Assembly (NCBI GenBank): GCA_021838715.1
Contig: JAKCCX010000018.1
Location: 1-39,651, forward strand
Length of the DNA: 39,651 bases
Source: Pseudomonadota bacterium
GTDB taxonomy: Bacteria; Pseudomonadota; Gammaproteobacteria; Burkholderiales; Burkholderiaceae_F
Reading direction: 5' to 3'
This document shows, piece by piece, positions 23,634 to 32,995 of the stretch. The position numbers and the translations under genes are program-made. The notes beneath the pieces were generated by a model, which ran no database searches, was not told where the DNA came from, and was given only the letters and a program-made list of their open reading frames with translations. How positions within the stretch are numbered: the stretch's first letter is position 1; each line of letters opens with the position of its first letter.

Positions 23634-26144
23634 CTACGGCCGGCCGGCTGCCTGCGACGGCGCGATCGGCACCGCCTTCACGGCCCAGATGTCGTCGCAA
23701 TACTCGCGGATGGTGCGGTCGGACGAAAACCATCCGCTGCGCGCCGTGTTGAGAATGCTCATCCGGCTCCAGCGGTCGCGGTCCGCATAGGCCGTGTCCG
23801 CTTCGATCTGCGCATCCAGATAGCTCTGGAAATCCGCGAGCAGCAGGTAGGGATCGTGATGGAGCAGGTTGTCCACGAGCGGACGAAACAGATCGCCGTT
23901 TCCGCGCGAGAAGAAGCCATGCCGGATCAGATCGATGGCAACCCGGATATCCGGATTGGCATGGTAATGCTGCATGGGGTCGTATCCCTCGTGCTTGATC
24001 CGCGCCACTTCCTCGGCCGTGTGACCGAACAGGAAAAAATTCTTGGCGCCGGCCTGTTCCCGAATTTCAATGTTGGCCCCGTCGAGCGTGCCGATCGTGA
24101 CCGCGCCGTTCATCATGAACTTCATGTTGCCCGTGCCCGACGCTTCCTTGCCGGCCGTGGAAACCTGCTCGGACAGATCCGCCGCGGCATACAGCGCCTG
24201 ACCGGTGCGCACATTGAAATTCGGGACGAAGACGACCTTCATCCGGCCGCGCACGATCGGATCGTGATTGACGACGGAGGCGACCGAGTTGATCAGCTTG
24301 ATGATCAGCTTCGCCATGAAATAGCCGGGAGCGGCCTTGCCGCCGAAGATGAAGGTCCGCGACGGAAACTCGAGGTTCGGGTTTTCCCGCAGGCGGTGAT
24401 ACCGCGCAATGACATGGAGAATGTTCAGGTGCTGGCGTTTGTACTCATGGATGCGCTTCACCTGCACGTCGAACATCGAATCGGGATCGACCGCCACGCC
24501 CGTGACGCTGCGCACATATGCGGCGTAGGCCTCCTTGTTGGCGCGCTTGATCTCGCGCCATTGCGCGCGGAAGTCCGCGTCTTCCGCCAGCGGCTCCAGT
24601 TCGCGGAGCCGGCTCATGTCGGTCAGCCATCCCGACCCCAGCTTGCGGTCGATGAGCGACGTCAGGCGCGGGTTCGACAAGGCCACCCAGCGGCGCGGGG
24701 TCACCCCATTGGTCTTGTTGGAGAATTTCTGCGGGCTGATCTGATAAAAGTCGCTCAATACTTCCTGCTTGAGGAGTTCGGTGTGCAGCGCGGCCACGCC
24801 GTTGATCGCATGGCTGCCGACGCACGCCAGATGGGCCATGCGCACATGGCGCCCGCCGGCTTCGTTGATCAGCGACAGGCGTATCGCGCGATCGATGTCC
24901 GTGGGGTCTTGCAACCGAACCTGGTCGAGAAAGCGCGCATTGATTTCGTAGATGATTTCGAGGTGGCGGGGAAGCAGCCGCTCGAACAGGGAAACCGGCC
25001 ATTGCTCGAGGGCTTCCGGCAGCAGCGTGTGATTCGTATAGGCAAACGTCTGGCGCGTCACCTCCCAGGCCGGTTCCCAGTGCATGTTCTGGGTGTCGAC
25101 CAGCAGGCGCATCAGTTCGGCCACGGCGATGGCCGGATGCGTGTCGTTGAGCTGTACCGTGAATTTCTCGTGGAACCGCTCCAGCGGAATCTCCTGGATC
25201 CGCATGATGCGCAGCATGTCCTGCAGCGAACAGGCGACGAAGAAATACTGCTGGGTGAGGCGCAGTTCCTTGCCCTGAATCTGCTCGTCGTTGGGGTACA
25301 GGACCTTGGTCAGGTTTTCCGATTCGATCTTGCGCTGCACCGCCCCCCAGTAATCGCCGCGGTTGAACGTCGAGAGATCGAACGTTTCCACCGCTTCCGC
25401 CCGCCAAAGGCGCAAGGTGTTGGCGGTGTTGTTGCGGAATCCGAGAGTCGGTGTGTCGTAGGGAACGCCCAGCACGCTCCGGGCAGGGATCCAGCGCACC
25501 TGAGGACGCCCCTTGTCGTCGGTGAAGTGCTCCGTGTGGCCGCCCAGCTTGACCTCGACCGCCCACTCCGGGCGGGCGATTTCCCATGGATTTCCCTTGC
25601 GCAGCCAGACATCGGTCTTTTCCACCTGCCAGCCGTTGACGATGTCCTGGGTGAAAATGCCATGCTCGTAGCGAATGCCATAGCCCAGGGTCGGAATTTC
25701 CAGCGTGGCGAGCGAATCGAGGAAACAGGCCGCCAGCCGTCCCAGCCCGCCGTTGCCGAGCCCCGGTTCATCCTCCTGCGCCAGCAGCGACTGGTAGTTC
25801 AGGCCGAGTTCGCGCATCGCGTCGCGCACCGGCTCTTCGATGCCGAGATTGAGAATGTTGTTGCCCAAGTGCGGGCCGAGCAGGAATTCCGCCGACATGT
25901 AGGCCACGGTTCGCGACCCCAGGTGGGTATAGATTTCCGCGGTGCGCACCCAGCGCGCCAGCAAGCGGTCCCGCACCGTGTATGCCAGGGCAAGATAGTA
26001 GTCGTGCTGCGACGCCAGTTTGGGGAATTTTCCCTGGACGTAAAACAGGTTGTCCAGGAACGCCCGTTTCAGGGCCTCCTTGGAGATGCCGGTACGGCTG
26101 GTTTCCGGCTGGGTCGCGTTCTGATGTTCGACGGGTGTGTTCAT
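23634..26144 (-). CDS. glgP: glycogen/starch/alpha-glucan phosphorylase
   Basis: The 836-residue PLP enzyme releases glucose 1-phosphate from alpha-1,4-glucans. The PLP-lysine motif EASGTGNMKFMMNGA places the lysine at about 675; the ARSVLGVPYDTP, LNDTHPAIAVAELMR and TNGVTPRRW blocks of GT35 phosphorylases are intact. Length fits the E. coli-type enzyme (about 815). The start overlaps the stop of the DUF2126 gene as ATGA (26141-26144), so translation is coupled. No other glycogen gene is nearby, which makes this location unusual. Confidence 0.97.
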   Translation of the reverse strand: MNTPVEHQNATQPETSRTGISKEALKRAFLDNLFYVQGKFPKLASQHDYYLALAYTVRDRLLARWVRTAEIYTHLGSRTVAYMSAEFLLGPHLGNNILNLGIEEPVRDAMRELGLNYQSLLAQEDEPGLGNGGLGRLAACFLDSLATLEIPTLGYGIRYEHGIFTQDIVNGWQVEKTDVWLRKGNPWEIARPEWAVEVKLGGHTEHFTDDKGRPQVRWIPARSVLGVPYDTPTLGFRNNTANTLRLWRAEAVETFDLSTFNRGDYWGAVQRKIESENLTKVLYPNDEQIQGKELRLTQQYFFVACSLQDMLRIMRIQEIPLERFHEKFTVQLNDTHPAIAVAELMRLLVDTQNMHWEPAWEVTRQTFAYTNHTLLPEALEQWPVSLFERLLPRHLEIIYEINARFLDQVRLQDPTDIDRAIRLSLINEAGGRHVRMAHLACVGSHAINGVAALHTELLKQEVLSDFYQISPQKFSNKTNGVTPRRWVALSNPRLTSLIDRKLGSGWLTDMSRLRELEPLAEDADFRAQWREIKRANKEAYAAYVRSVTGVAVDPDSMFDVQVKRIHEYKRQHLNILHVIARYHRLRENPNLEFPSRTFIFGGKAAPGYFMAKLIIKLINSVASVVNHDPIVRGRMKVVFVPNFNVRTGQALYAAADLSEQVSTAGKEASGTGNMKFMMNGAVTIGTLDGANIEIREQAGAKNFFLFGHTAEEVARIKHEGYDPMQHYHANPDIRVAIDLIRHGFFSRGNGDLFRPLVDNLLHHDPYLLLADFQSYLDAQIEADTAYADRDRWSRMSILNTARSGWFSSDRTIREYCDDIWAVKAVPIAPSQAAGRP

Positions 26145-29100
26145 TTCGTCCGAAGGATTCGCAGGTCGAGCGTGGAAGGAAATTCGCCCGCCGGCTCTTC
26201 GGGCGGGAGCGTCATGGGCCTGGGTGGTTCGCCGGGGAGGAAGCGTGCCATCGGAGGCACCCAGGGCGGCGGACGCAAGGGGCCTGCCGTATGACCCTGG
26301 GTTTCAAATCGCGTGTTGCGGCGCGCTTCGGCTTCATTGGCGTTGACCGGGAAATGCGCGTAGTTGCGTCCGCCCGCATGCATGACCTGATACACGCAGC
26401 CGCCGATCGACCGGCCGTTCCAGGTATCGACCAGATCGAAAGTAAGCGGCGAGTGTACGCCGATGGTCGGGTGCAGGGCCGAAGGCGGCTGCCAGGCCCG
26501 GTATCGCACCCCTGCGACATATTCGCCGGCCACGCCGGTCGCGGCCAGCGGAATGCGGCGGCCGTTGCAGACCAGCAGGTGGCGGTTGTCCGTCAGGCCG
26601 CTGAGCTTGACCTGCAGGCGCTCCACCGAAGAGTCGACAAAGCGCGCGGTGCCAAGGTTGGTGGCTTCCTCCCCGAGCGCGTTCCACGGCTCGATGGCGG
26701 CGCGCAGCTCGATTGCGATTTGGCCAAGCTGGCGGGTGCCATAGTGGGGAAAGCGGAACTCCAGAAACGGCTCGAACCACTCCTGCTGGAACGGGAATCC
26801 GCCATCGTTCAGGTCCGCGACGACTTCCTTGAGGTCCGTCCACAAATAATGCGGGAGCATCCATCGATCATGCAGCTGCGTGCCCCAGCGCACCAGCGGC
26901 TTTTCGTAAGGCGTTTCCCAGAGACGCGCCACGAGCGCTCGCAGCAGCAGCATCTGGGCCAAGCTCATGCGCGCATGGGGCGGCATTTCGAATGCGCGGA
27001 GTTCGAGCAGCCCCAGGCGACCCGCTGCACTGTCGGGGGAATAGAGCTTGTCGATGCAGAACTCCGCACGGTGCGTGTTGCCCGTGAGGTCCGTCAGAAG
27101 GTGGCGCAGCAATCGATCGACCAGCCACGGTTGGGGCACGACGCCGCGTGGCATGCGCTGGAAGGCGATCTCCAGTTCATAGAGCGCCTCGGGCCTGCCT
27201 TCGTCGACGCGCGGAGCCTGGCTGGTCGGGCCGAGGAAGAGCCCCGCGAAGAAATAGGACAGGCTGGGGTGGTGCTGCCAATAGGTGACCAGACTGCGCA
27301 GCAGATCGGGGCGCCGAAGGAAGGGGCTGTCCGCCGGCGTGCTGCCGCCGAGCGTCACGTGGTTTCCGCCGCCAGTGCCGGTATGCCGGCCGTCGAGCAT
27401 GAACTTTTCCGGGGACAACCTCGACTGGCGCGCTTCTTCATAAAGGATGGTGGTGCGTTCGACGAGTTCCTCCCAAGTCCGGGACGGGTGGATGTTGACT
27501 TCGATCACGCCCGGATCCGGCGTCACCAGCAGCTTTTCCAGGCGCCCGTCGTTGAGGAGCCCATAGCCCTCGACAGCGACCGGCATTTCGAGTGTCGCCG
27601 CGGTGTGCTCGATCGCCGCGATCAATTCCAGCCCGTGTTCGAGCCGCTGCAGCGGCGGCATGAACACGTGCAGGCACCCGTCGCGCGGTTCCACGCAGAC
27701 CGCGGTGTGCGGCACCGCAACGGGAACGTGCACCGGCTCATCCATTTCGAAACGCGCTTCGGCGTCGGGCTCCCAGGCAGCACTGCGTGCCGCCGCTGTC
27801 CGATGAAAATCGCCAAGCGGCGGCTGGAGCTCGAACGGGTCGGGCGGGCCGACCCATTCGCGCTGGTCCTCGTCCACCCACGGCAGGGAATCGAGCGGGA
27901 GCCGCAGCCCCAGGGGCGAATCGCCGGCCGCGAGGTAAAGGCGTCCGCGGCGGAAATTCCAGGGCGCCGAATACCAGCAACCGACCGATCCGTTCCAACC
28001 CAGCGGAAGCACGTAGCCTGCGGGCGTATCCAGCCCGCGCGAAAGCTTTTCGGCAAGTGCGCGGCGCACCGCTGGATCCTTGAGGTCGGCCTTCGCCGGG
28101 TCCAGATCGATCGGCAGGCGGGCCTCGCTTTGCAGGTAGAACATCGCGTCTTCGTAGGCCGGCATGACGTAGCGGGTCGCCAGTCCCAGACTGCGGCAGA
28201 GCGCATCCGCGAACCGCTTCGCCTCGCCGATGCCATGACCACGGTCGTGATGCGCCTGCGCGAGCCACTTCGGATTGCGCCAGATCGGCACGCCATCCTT
28301 GCGCCAAAACAGGCCCAGTGCCCAGCGCGGCAGGGGCTCGCCCGGATACCACTTTCCCTGCGCCGTGTGCAGGAGAACGCCCTGCCCGAAACGCGCTCCA
28401 AGGCGCCGCGCCAGGACCTCGGCCCGCTCGCGCTTGTGCGATCCCAGTGCGGCGGTGTTCCATTCCGGTGCATCCGCGCTGTCGATGGAGACGAACGTCG
28501 GTTCGCCGCCCATGGTCAGCCGGACATCGCCCTGCGCCAGGCGCTCGTCCACCAGGCGGCCGAGCGCGAGCATGTGTGCCCACTGCTCTTCGGTATACGG
28601 CTTGGTGACGCGGGGATCCTCCTGGAAGCGCGAGACCGTATTGCGAAAGGCGAACTCGACCCGGCACGGCTCCGTATGGCCTTCGATGGGGGCGGCGGAC
28701 GATGGCGTGGGGGTGCAGGCCAGCGGGATGTGGCCTTCGCCGGCGAACAGGCCGGAAGTCGGGTCAAGCCCTACCCAGCCCGCGCCGGGAATGTAGACCT
28801 CGGCCCAGGCGTGAAGATCGGTGAAATCGTGATCCGTGCCCGGTGGGCCGTCGAGCGATTTCTCGTCGGGCGTCAGCTGCACCAGGTAGCCCGACACAAA
28901 ACGCGCCGCCAGGCCCAGGTGCCGGAGAATCTGGACCAGCAGCCAGCCCGTATCGCGGCACGAACCCATGCCCTTGTCGAGGGTTTCCTCGCAGGTCTGT
29001 ACGCCCGCCTCGAGGCGGATCGTGTAGCCGACGCGTTTTTGCAGATCCTGGTTGAGGCCCACCAGGAAATCGACCGTGGGTGTCGGGTCGCGGCGGATCC

Positions 29101-29497
29101 CGTCCAGGTGGCGCTGCAGCAGCGGGGAGGCCGGTTCGGCTTCTAGGTGCGGGGCCAGATCCTTGCGGAGCAGTTCGGGATACTCGAAGGGCCAGCGTTC
29201 CGCGTATTCCTCCAAAAAGAAGTCGAAGGGGTTGATCACCGTCAGGTCGGCGATCACCTCCACATCGATCGCGAGCTGCCGGGCTTTTTCCGGGAACACC
29301 AGCCGGGCGAGGAAATTCCCGAAGGGGTCCTGCTGCCAGTTGATGAAATGCTTTTCCGGCGCGACCTGGAGGCTGTAGGAAACGATGGGCGTGCGGCTGT
29401 GCGCAGCCGGCTTGAGCCGCACCACATGCGGGCCCAGCGATACGTGGCGGTCGAACGTGTAGGTGGTCGTGTGACGAATTGCGACGCGGATGCTCAT
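26141..29497 (-). CDS. DUF2126 transglutaminase-like protein
   Basis: The 1118-residue protein has an N-terminal bacterial transglutaminase N domain (about 1-85), a transglutaminase-like cysteine peptidase core with Cys180 in GMGSCRDTG, His229 in DLHAWAEVY and Asp245 in GLDPTSG, then a long DUF2126 region with GGNHVTLGG and LDGRHTGTGGGNH. The catalytic triad is complete. Such proteins accompany Anbu, alpha-E and ATP-grasp genes, where a peptidase or transpeptidase role has been predicted. No signal peptide is seen, so it is probably cytoplasmic. It follows the Anbu gene by 54 bases. Confidence 0.93.
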   Translation of the reverse strand: MSIRVAIRHTTTYTFDRHVSLGPHVVRLKPAAHSRTPIVSYSLQVAPEKHFINWQQDPFGNFLARLVFPEKARQLAIDVEVIADLTVINPFDFFLEEYAERWPFEYPELLRKDLAPHLEAEPASPLLQRHLDGIRRDPTPTVDFLVGLNQDLQKRVGYTIRLEAGVQTCEETLDKGMGSCRDTGWLLVQILRHLGLAARFVSGYLVQLTPDEKSLDGPPGTDHDFTDLHAWAEVYIPGAGWVGLDPTSGLFAGEGHIPLACTPTPSSAAPIEGHTEPCRVEFAFRNTVSRFQEDPRVTKPYTEEQWAHMLALGRLVDERLAQGDVRLTMGGEPTFVSIDSADAPEWNTAALGSHKRERAEVLARRLGARFGQGVLLHTAQGKWYPGEPLPRWALGLFWRKDGVPIWRNPKWLAQAHHDRGHGIGEAKRFADALCRSLGLATRYVMPAYEDAMFYLQSEARLPIDLDPAKADLKDPAVRRALAEKLSRGLDTPAGYVLPLGWNGSVGCWYSAPWNFRRGRLYLAAGDSPLGLRLPLDSLPWVDEDQREWVGPPDPFELQPPLGDFHRTAAARSAAWEPDAEARFEMDEPVHVPVAVPHTAVCVEPRDGCLHVFMPPLQRLEHGLELIAAIEHTAATLEMPVAVEGYGLLNDGRLEKLLVTPDPGVIEVNIHPSRTWEELVERTTILYEEARQSRLSPEKFMLDGRHTGTGGGNHVTLGGSTPADSPFLRRPDLLRSLVTYWQHHPSLSYFFAGLFLGPTSQAPRVDEGRPEALYELEIAFQRMPRGVVPQPWLVDRLLRHLLTDLTGNTHRAEFCIDKLYSPDSAAGRLGLLELRAFEMPPHARMSLAQMLLLRALVARLWETPYEKPLVRWGTQLHDRWMLPHYLWTDLKEVVADLNDGGFPFQQEWFEPFLEFRFPHYGTRQLGQIAIELRAAIEPWNALGEEATNLGTARFVDSSVERLQVKLSGLTDNRHLLVCNGRRIPLAATGVAGEYVAGVRYRAWQPPSALHPTIGVHSPLTFDLVDTWNGRSIGGCVYQVMHAGGRNYAHFPVNANEAEARRNTRFETQGHTAGPLRPPPWVPPMARFLPGEPPRPMTLPPEEPAGEFPSTLDLRILRTK

Positions 29498-29519
29498 GGC
29501 GACAGACCCGATGGATTTC

Positions 29520-29538
29520 CCCTTGCTAGAAGCAAGGG
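29520..29538 (-). repeat. hairpin between Anbu and DUF2126 genes
   Basis: CCCTTGCT (29520-29527) and AGCAAGGG (29531-29538) form a perfect 8-bp stem with a 3-base loop, about 22 bases before the DUF2126 start codon. No U tract follows, so it is more likely an mRNA stability, processing or translation-control element than a terminator. Confidence 0.55.
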
Positions 29539-29551
29539 TCGGGCCAGGGAT

Positions 29552-30334
29552 CTATCCCCGCATCTGTCCGTTGCGGCCGTCCGCCACCCGCTGCAGCGGC
29601 TGCGTGTTGCTTTCCCATTCGAAGGCGGGCAGGCTGTTCAGCGCCTGCCGCAGGCCTTCGCTCCAGGCTTCGCCCAGCGCGCGGTAGTAGGGATCGTCTT
29701 CCTGGAACACGAGGCGGCGTCCGCCATCGAGCGTATGGTTCGAATAGATCACCAGCTCTACGGGAGGGCCGACGGTCAGGTTGGAGCGGATCGTCGAATT
29801 GATCGATACCAGCGCGCAGCGCGCCGCCTGTTCCAGCGGGGTGTCATGACGGATCACCCGGTCGAGGATGGGCTTGCCGTATTTGACCTCGCCGATCTGC
29901 AGAAACGGGTGTGCGCTGGACTCGTGGATATGGTTGCCCTGCGCGTAGATCATGTAGATCTCGGGGTCCTGCCCGGCGATCTGGCCGCCGAGGATGAAGG
30001 TCGCCTCGAAATTGGTGTTGGCGGTGTCGCGGTTCGCCTGATTGCGCTGCGCGTCGGCCGAAATGGTGCCGACATATTCCGCGGCCTCTTCCACCGTCTG
30101 CACGGTCGACAGACACGGTTGCTTGCCAGCGAGGCGATCATCCCGCATATGCTTGACGACGCTCTGGGTCGTCGCCAGGTTTCCCGACGCCAGCAGCACG
30201 AACATCCGATTGCCGGGCTCGACAAAGGTGTGCATCTTGGAATAGGTGCTGACGTGATCGATCCCCGCGTTCGTCAACGAGTCGGACGCGAAAATCAATC
30301 CCTGGTCGGTCTTGATTGCAAGGCAATAGGTCAT
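29552..30334 (-). CDS. proteasome-type protease Anbu (ancestral beta subunit)
   Basis: The 260-residue protein is a proteasome/HslV-like Ntn hydrolase. It begins MTYCLAIK, so removal of Met exposes Thr as the nucleophile, and it keeps the catalytic Asp18 (FASDSLTNAG) and Lys33 (YSKMH). Known Anbu proteins form open helical or lock-washer assemblies and lack a clear unfoldase; activity is weak or untested. It has a GGAAG ribosome site 5 bases before the ATG. With the DUF2126, alpha-E and ATP-grasp genes it forms the typical Anbu island. Confidence 0.93.
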   Translation of the reverse strand: MTYCLAIKTDQGLIFASDSLTNAGIDHVSTYSKMHTFVEPGNRMFVLLASGNLATTQSVVKHMRDDRLAGKQPCLSTVQTVEEAAEYVGTISADAQRNQANRDTANTNFEATFILGGQIAGQDPEIYMIYAQGNHIHESSAHPFLQIGEVKYGKPILDRVIRHDTPLEQAARCALVSINSTIRSNLTVGPPVELVIYSNHTLDGGRRLVFQEDDPYYRALGEAWSEGLRQALNSLPAFEWESNTQPLQRVADGRNGQMRG

Positions 30335-30666
30335 CGGCGCTTCCGTTCATTGCTTCCCGTTCGTACCGCAACCGACTTCATTGCACCAGTGCAAACACCG
30401 CCGGCGGAAAACGAAGTCCGTCCGGCTTCGAGGGAAGATATCGTACTTCCTTCGCTGCGGAAAACATAGTCTGTAGTCCGCCGAGCGCGCGGCCGCTCCC
30501 CAAAAAGCAACTTGGCCGCGAGGCCGCTGGTCCGGCCGCGCCTAAGTCAAACAACGCATTTTCCTTCGCCGCCCGAAAAAATATTCTGTCCTCGTTCGCA
30601 GTTGGTGCAGCGCAGGCCGCAACCGGTCTGGACCAACAAAACCCTCTCTATCCAGGAGAACTTGTC
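30335..30666. promoter_or_regulatory. divergent control region, Anbu operon / urtA
   Basis: This 332-base gap separates two divergent operons. It contains the dyad TTGCAC-CA-GTGCAA at 30381-30394, a candidate operator, and a GG-N10-GC sequence (TGGTGCAGCGCAGGC, 30603-30617) that resembles a sigma54 promoter at its -24 part but has AGGC rather than TTGC at -12. A clear AGGAGA ribosome site for urtA lies at about 30654-30659. No gene of convincing quality was seen. Confidence 0.4.
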
Positions 30667-31956
30667 ATGTATGAGGCACAGGTGCCGAAGGGCACTCCCG
30701 TTTCCGGTACGCGAACCAGACGCGCGCCGAAAATCTCGAAGCGCCGGGGACTTGCGCGGATCGCTGCAACCCTGCCGCTTCTCCTTGCGAGCGGCTTCGC
30801 GCTCGCGCAGACGCCGCCGACCGACAAGGTCGACACCACCGGCCTAGCGGTGTCCGACTCCGATGTGACGGTGGGCATCCTGCATTCCCTGACCGGCACG
30901 ATGGCGATCTCCGAAACCGGCGCGCAGGAAGCCGAAAAGCTTGCCATCAGTCAGATCAACGCCATGGGCGGCGTGCTCGGCCGCAAGATCAAGGTCGTTC
31001 AGGAGGACGGCGCTTCCGATTGGCCGACCTTCGCGGAGAAGGCCAAGAAGCTGCTGGAATCCGATCACGTCGCGGCCATCTTCGGCTGCTGGACCTCGGC
31101 CTCGCGCAAGGCGGTGCTGCCGGTGCTGGAGCGCGACAACGGCCTGCTGTACTACCCGACCTTCTATGAAGGACTGGAGCAGTCGAAGAACGTGGTCTAT
31201 ACCGGGCAGGAGGCGACCCAGCAGGTGTTTGCCGGCCTGAAGTGGGTGGCCGACACGAAACACGCGAAGACCTTCTACCTGATCGGGTCCGACTACATCT
31301 GGCCGCGCACGGTGATGAAGCTCGCGCGCAAGTACATCACCAACGTGCTCCATGGCCGGGTGGTGGGCGAGGAATACGCCGCGCTCGGCAGCACCGATTT
31401 CGGCTCGACCATCAACAAGATCCGCCTCAAGCGGCCCGACGTGATCTACGCCGCCGTCGTCGGCGGCTCCAACGTGTCCTGGTTCAAGCAGTTGAAGGCG
31501 GCCGGCATCAACGGTCACAACCACACGCTGCTCACCGTTTCGGTGACCGAGGACGAGGCCAAGGGAATCGGCGGCGAGAATCTGGTCGGCTTCTATTCGG
31601 CGATGAAGTACTTCGAATCGCTCGACACCCCGCGCAACAAGGAGTTCGTCAAGCAGTTCCATGCCATGTGGGGCGCGACGGCGCCGATCGGCGACGTCAC
31701 CCAGGCGGCGTACGAGGGTCCGTGGCTGTGGAAGGCCGCGGTCGAGAAGGCCGGCAGCTTCGACACCGACAAGGTCGTCAAGGCCGAGGAAAGCGGAACG
31801 ATCCAGTTCGACGCGCCCGAAGGCATGGTCTACCTCGAGCCCAACCACCACCTGAAGACCCGGCTGCGGATCGGCGAGTGGCGAAGCGATGGGCAGGCCG
31901 ACATCGTCTACACCTCCGACTACATCATGCCCAATCCGTTCCCCAAGGGGTATTGA
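30667..31956 (+). CDS. urtA: urea/short-chain amide ABC transporter, substrate-binding protein
   Basis: The 429-residue protein is the periplasmic binding component (UrtA/FmdD, a type I periplasmic binding fold). VGILHSLTGTMAISE, INAMGGVLGRK and AAIFGCWTSASRKAVLPVLE match UrtA closely. The N terminus has a long basic region with KRRGLAR, a hydrophobic core and a likely cleavage site after ALA at residue 47; the twin arginine might allow Tat export. The ATG has AGGAGA 7 bases upstream. It heads the five-gene transporter, and the downstream fmdA suggests amides as well as urea as substrates. Confidence 0.93.
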   Translation: MYEAQVPKGTPVSGTRTRRAPKISKRRGLARIAATLPLLLASGFALAQTPPTDKVDTTGLAVSDSDVTVGILHSLTGTMAISETGAQEAEKLAISQINAMGGVLGRKIKVVQEDGASDWPTFAEKAKKLLESDHVAAIFGCWTSASRKAVLPVLERDNGLLYYPTFYEGLEQSKNVVYTGQEATQQVFAGLKWVADTKHAKTFYLIGSDYIWPRTVMKLARKYITNVLHGRVVGEEYAALGSTDFGSTINKIRLKRPDVIYAAVVGGSNVSWFKQLKAAGINGHNHTLLTVSVTEDEAKGIGGENLVGFYSAMKYFESLDTPRNKEFVKQFHAMWGATAPIGDVTQAAYEGPWLWKAAVEKAGSFDTDKVVKAEESGTIQFDAPEGMVYLEPNHHLKTRLRIGEWRSDGQADIVYTSDYIMPNPFPKGY

Positions 31957-31970
31957 GTCAGGAACCCCCC

Positions 31971-32010
31971 GCGGTGTTGTTGCGATCCCCCTCCTTCGCA
32001 GCAACACCGC
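31971..32010 (+). repeat. long hairpin between urtA and urtB
   Basis: Arms 31971-31985 (GCGGTGTTGTTGCGA) and 31996-32010 (TCGCAGCAACACCGC) pair over 15 positions with one G-U, around a 10-base loop; flanking C-rich and G-rich runs (31965-31970 and 32014-32018) could extend the stem. It starts 14 bases after the urtA stop and no U tract follows. Such elements commonly protect the 3' end of the binding-protein message so that it is made in excess over the membrane subunits. Confidence 0.75.
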
Positions 32011-32055
32011 ATCCGGGGGCCGGTTCCGTCGTCGATCTTGCGCTGGAGACTATTC

Positions 32056-32979
32056 ATGGACGGCTATTCCCTCTCTGATCTGTGGTCGATTTTCGTAATG
32101 CAGGGGTTTTCCGGCCTGAGCCTGTTCAGCGTGCTTCTCCTGATGGCCTTGGGTCTTGCGATCATCTTCGGGCAGATGGGCGTCATCAACATGGCGCACG
32201 GCGAGTTCATGACGATCGGCGCCTATACGATCTACCTGGTATCGAAAGTCGCGACCAGGTACTTTCCGGCTTTTGTGCCGTACTACTTCATCGTCGCCGT
32301 CGTCGTCGCCTTCGTGGTGGCGTTCGCCGTCGGATACCTGGTCGAGTACCTGCTGATACGGCACTTGTACAAGCGCCCGCTCGACACGCTGCTTGCGACG
32401 TGGGGCCTGAGCCTGATCATGCAGCAGTTCTTTCGATCCGCATTCGGCGCCCGCGAGGTGAGCGCAACGCTCCCGGACTGGCTGATGGGTGCGTGGCACG
32501 CGACGCCGACGATCGACATCCCGCGAAACGGCCTGTTCGTGCTGCTGATCTCCCTGCTGGTTACCGGCGCGGTGATCCTGCTGCTGTTCCGGTCGAGCTG
32601 GGGGCTGCACGTGCGCGCCACGGTGCAGAACCGGATGATGGCCGGCGCCGTCGGGATCAACACCAAAAAGGTCGACCGTCTCACCTTCGCCATGGGATGC
32701 GGCATCGCCGGAATCGCGGGCGCCGCGTTCACCACCATCGCGTCCACCGGACCGACATCGGGCTCCCTGTACATCGTGGATACCTTCCTGGTGGTGGTGT
32801 TCGGCGGTGCGGCCAGCCTCCTCGGCACCGTGGCCTCGGCATTCTCGATCGCACAGGCCCAGTCCATCCTGACGTTCTTCATGACCAACGCGATGGGCAA
32901 GGTGACGACCCTGGTGGTGGTCATCGCCATCCTGATGCTTCGTCCCGAAGGGCTGTTCGCGGCGAAGGTTCGGAAGTAA
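32056..32979 (+). CDS. urtB: urea/short-chain amide ABC transporter, permease 1
   Basis: The 307-residue permease is of the branched-chain amino acid/urea (LivH/UrtB) type: GLAIIFGQMGVINMAHGEFMTIGAY is the family signature and about eight membrane segments follow. It lacks the long N-terminal extension that some UrtB proteins carry (about 520 residues) and so matches the short FmdE/UrtB form. The ATG at 32056 has GGAG 7 bases upstream; an in-frame TTG at 32038 is less likely. It lies 99 bases after urtA, behind a strong hairpin. Confidence 0.9.
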   Translation: MDGYSLSDLWSIFVMQGFSGLSLFSVLLLMALGLAIIFGQMGVINMAHGEFMTIGAYTIYLVSKVATRYFPAFVPYYFIVAVVVAFVVAFAVGYLVEYLLIRHLYKRPLDTLLATWGLSLIMQQFFRSAFGAREVSATLPDWLMGAWHATPTIDIPRNGLFVLLISLLVTGAVILLLFRSSWGLHVRATVQNRMMAGAVGINTKKVDRLTFAMGCGIAGIAGAAFTTIASTGPTSGSLYIVDTFLVVVFGGAASLLGTVASAFSIAQAQSILTFFMTNAMGKVTTLVVVIAILMLRPEGLFAAKVRK

Positions 32980-32995
32980 ACCGGAGGGCAATGCC

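Noticed and set aside
25982-29146. Very long open frame (over 1000 codons) on the plus strand opposite DUF2126 and glgP.
   Set aside because: High GC content removes stop codons from the antisense frame; the minus strand encodes recognisable full-length proteins, and the antisense product has arginine-rich composition with no family features.
30513-30527. TTGGCCGCGAGGCCGC as a sigma54 promoter for urtA.
   Set aside because: GG-N10-GC spacing is right, but the intervening -24 bases do not fit and such matches are frequent in GC-rich DNA.
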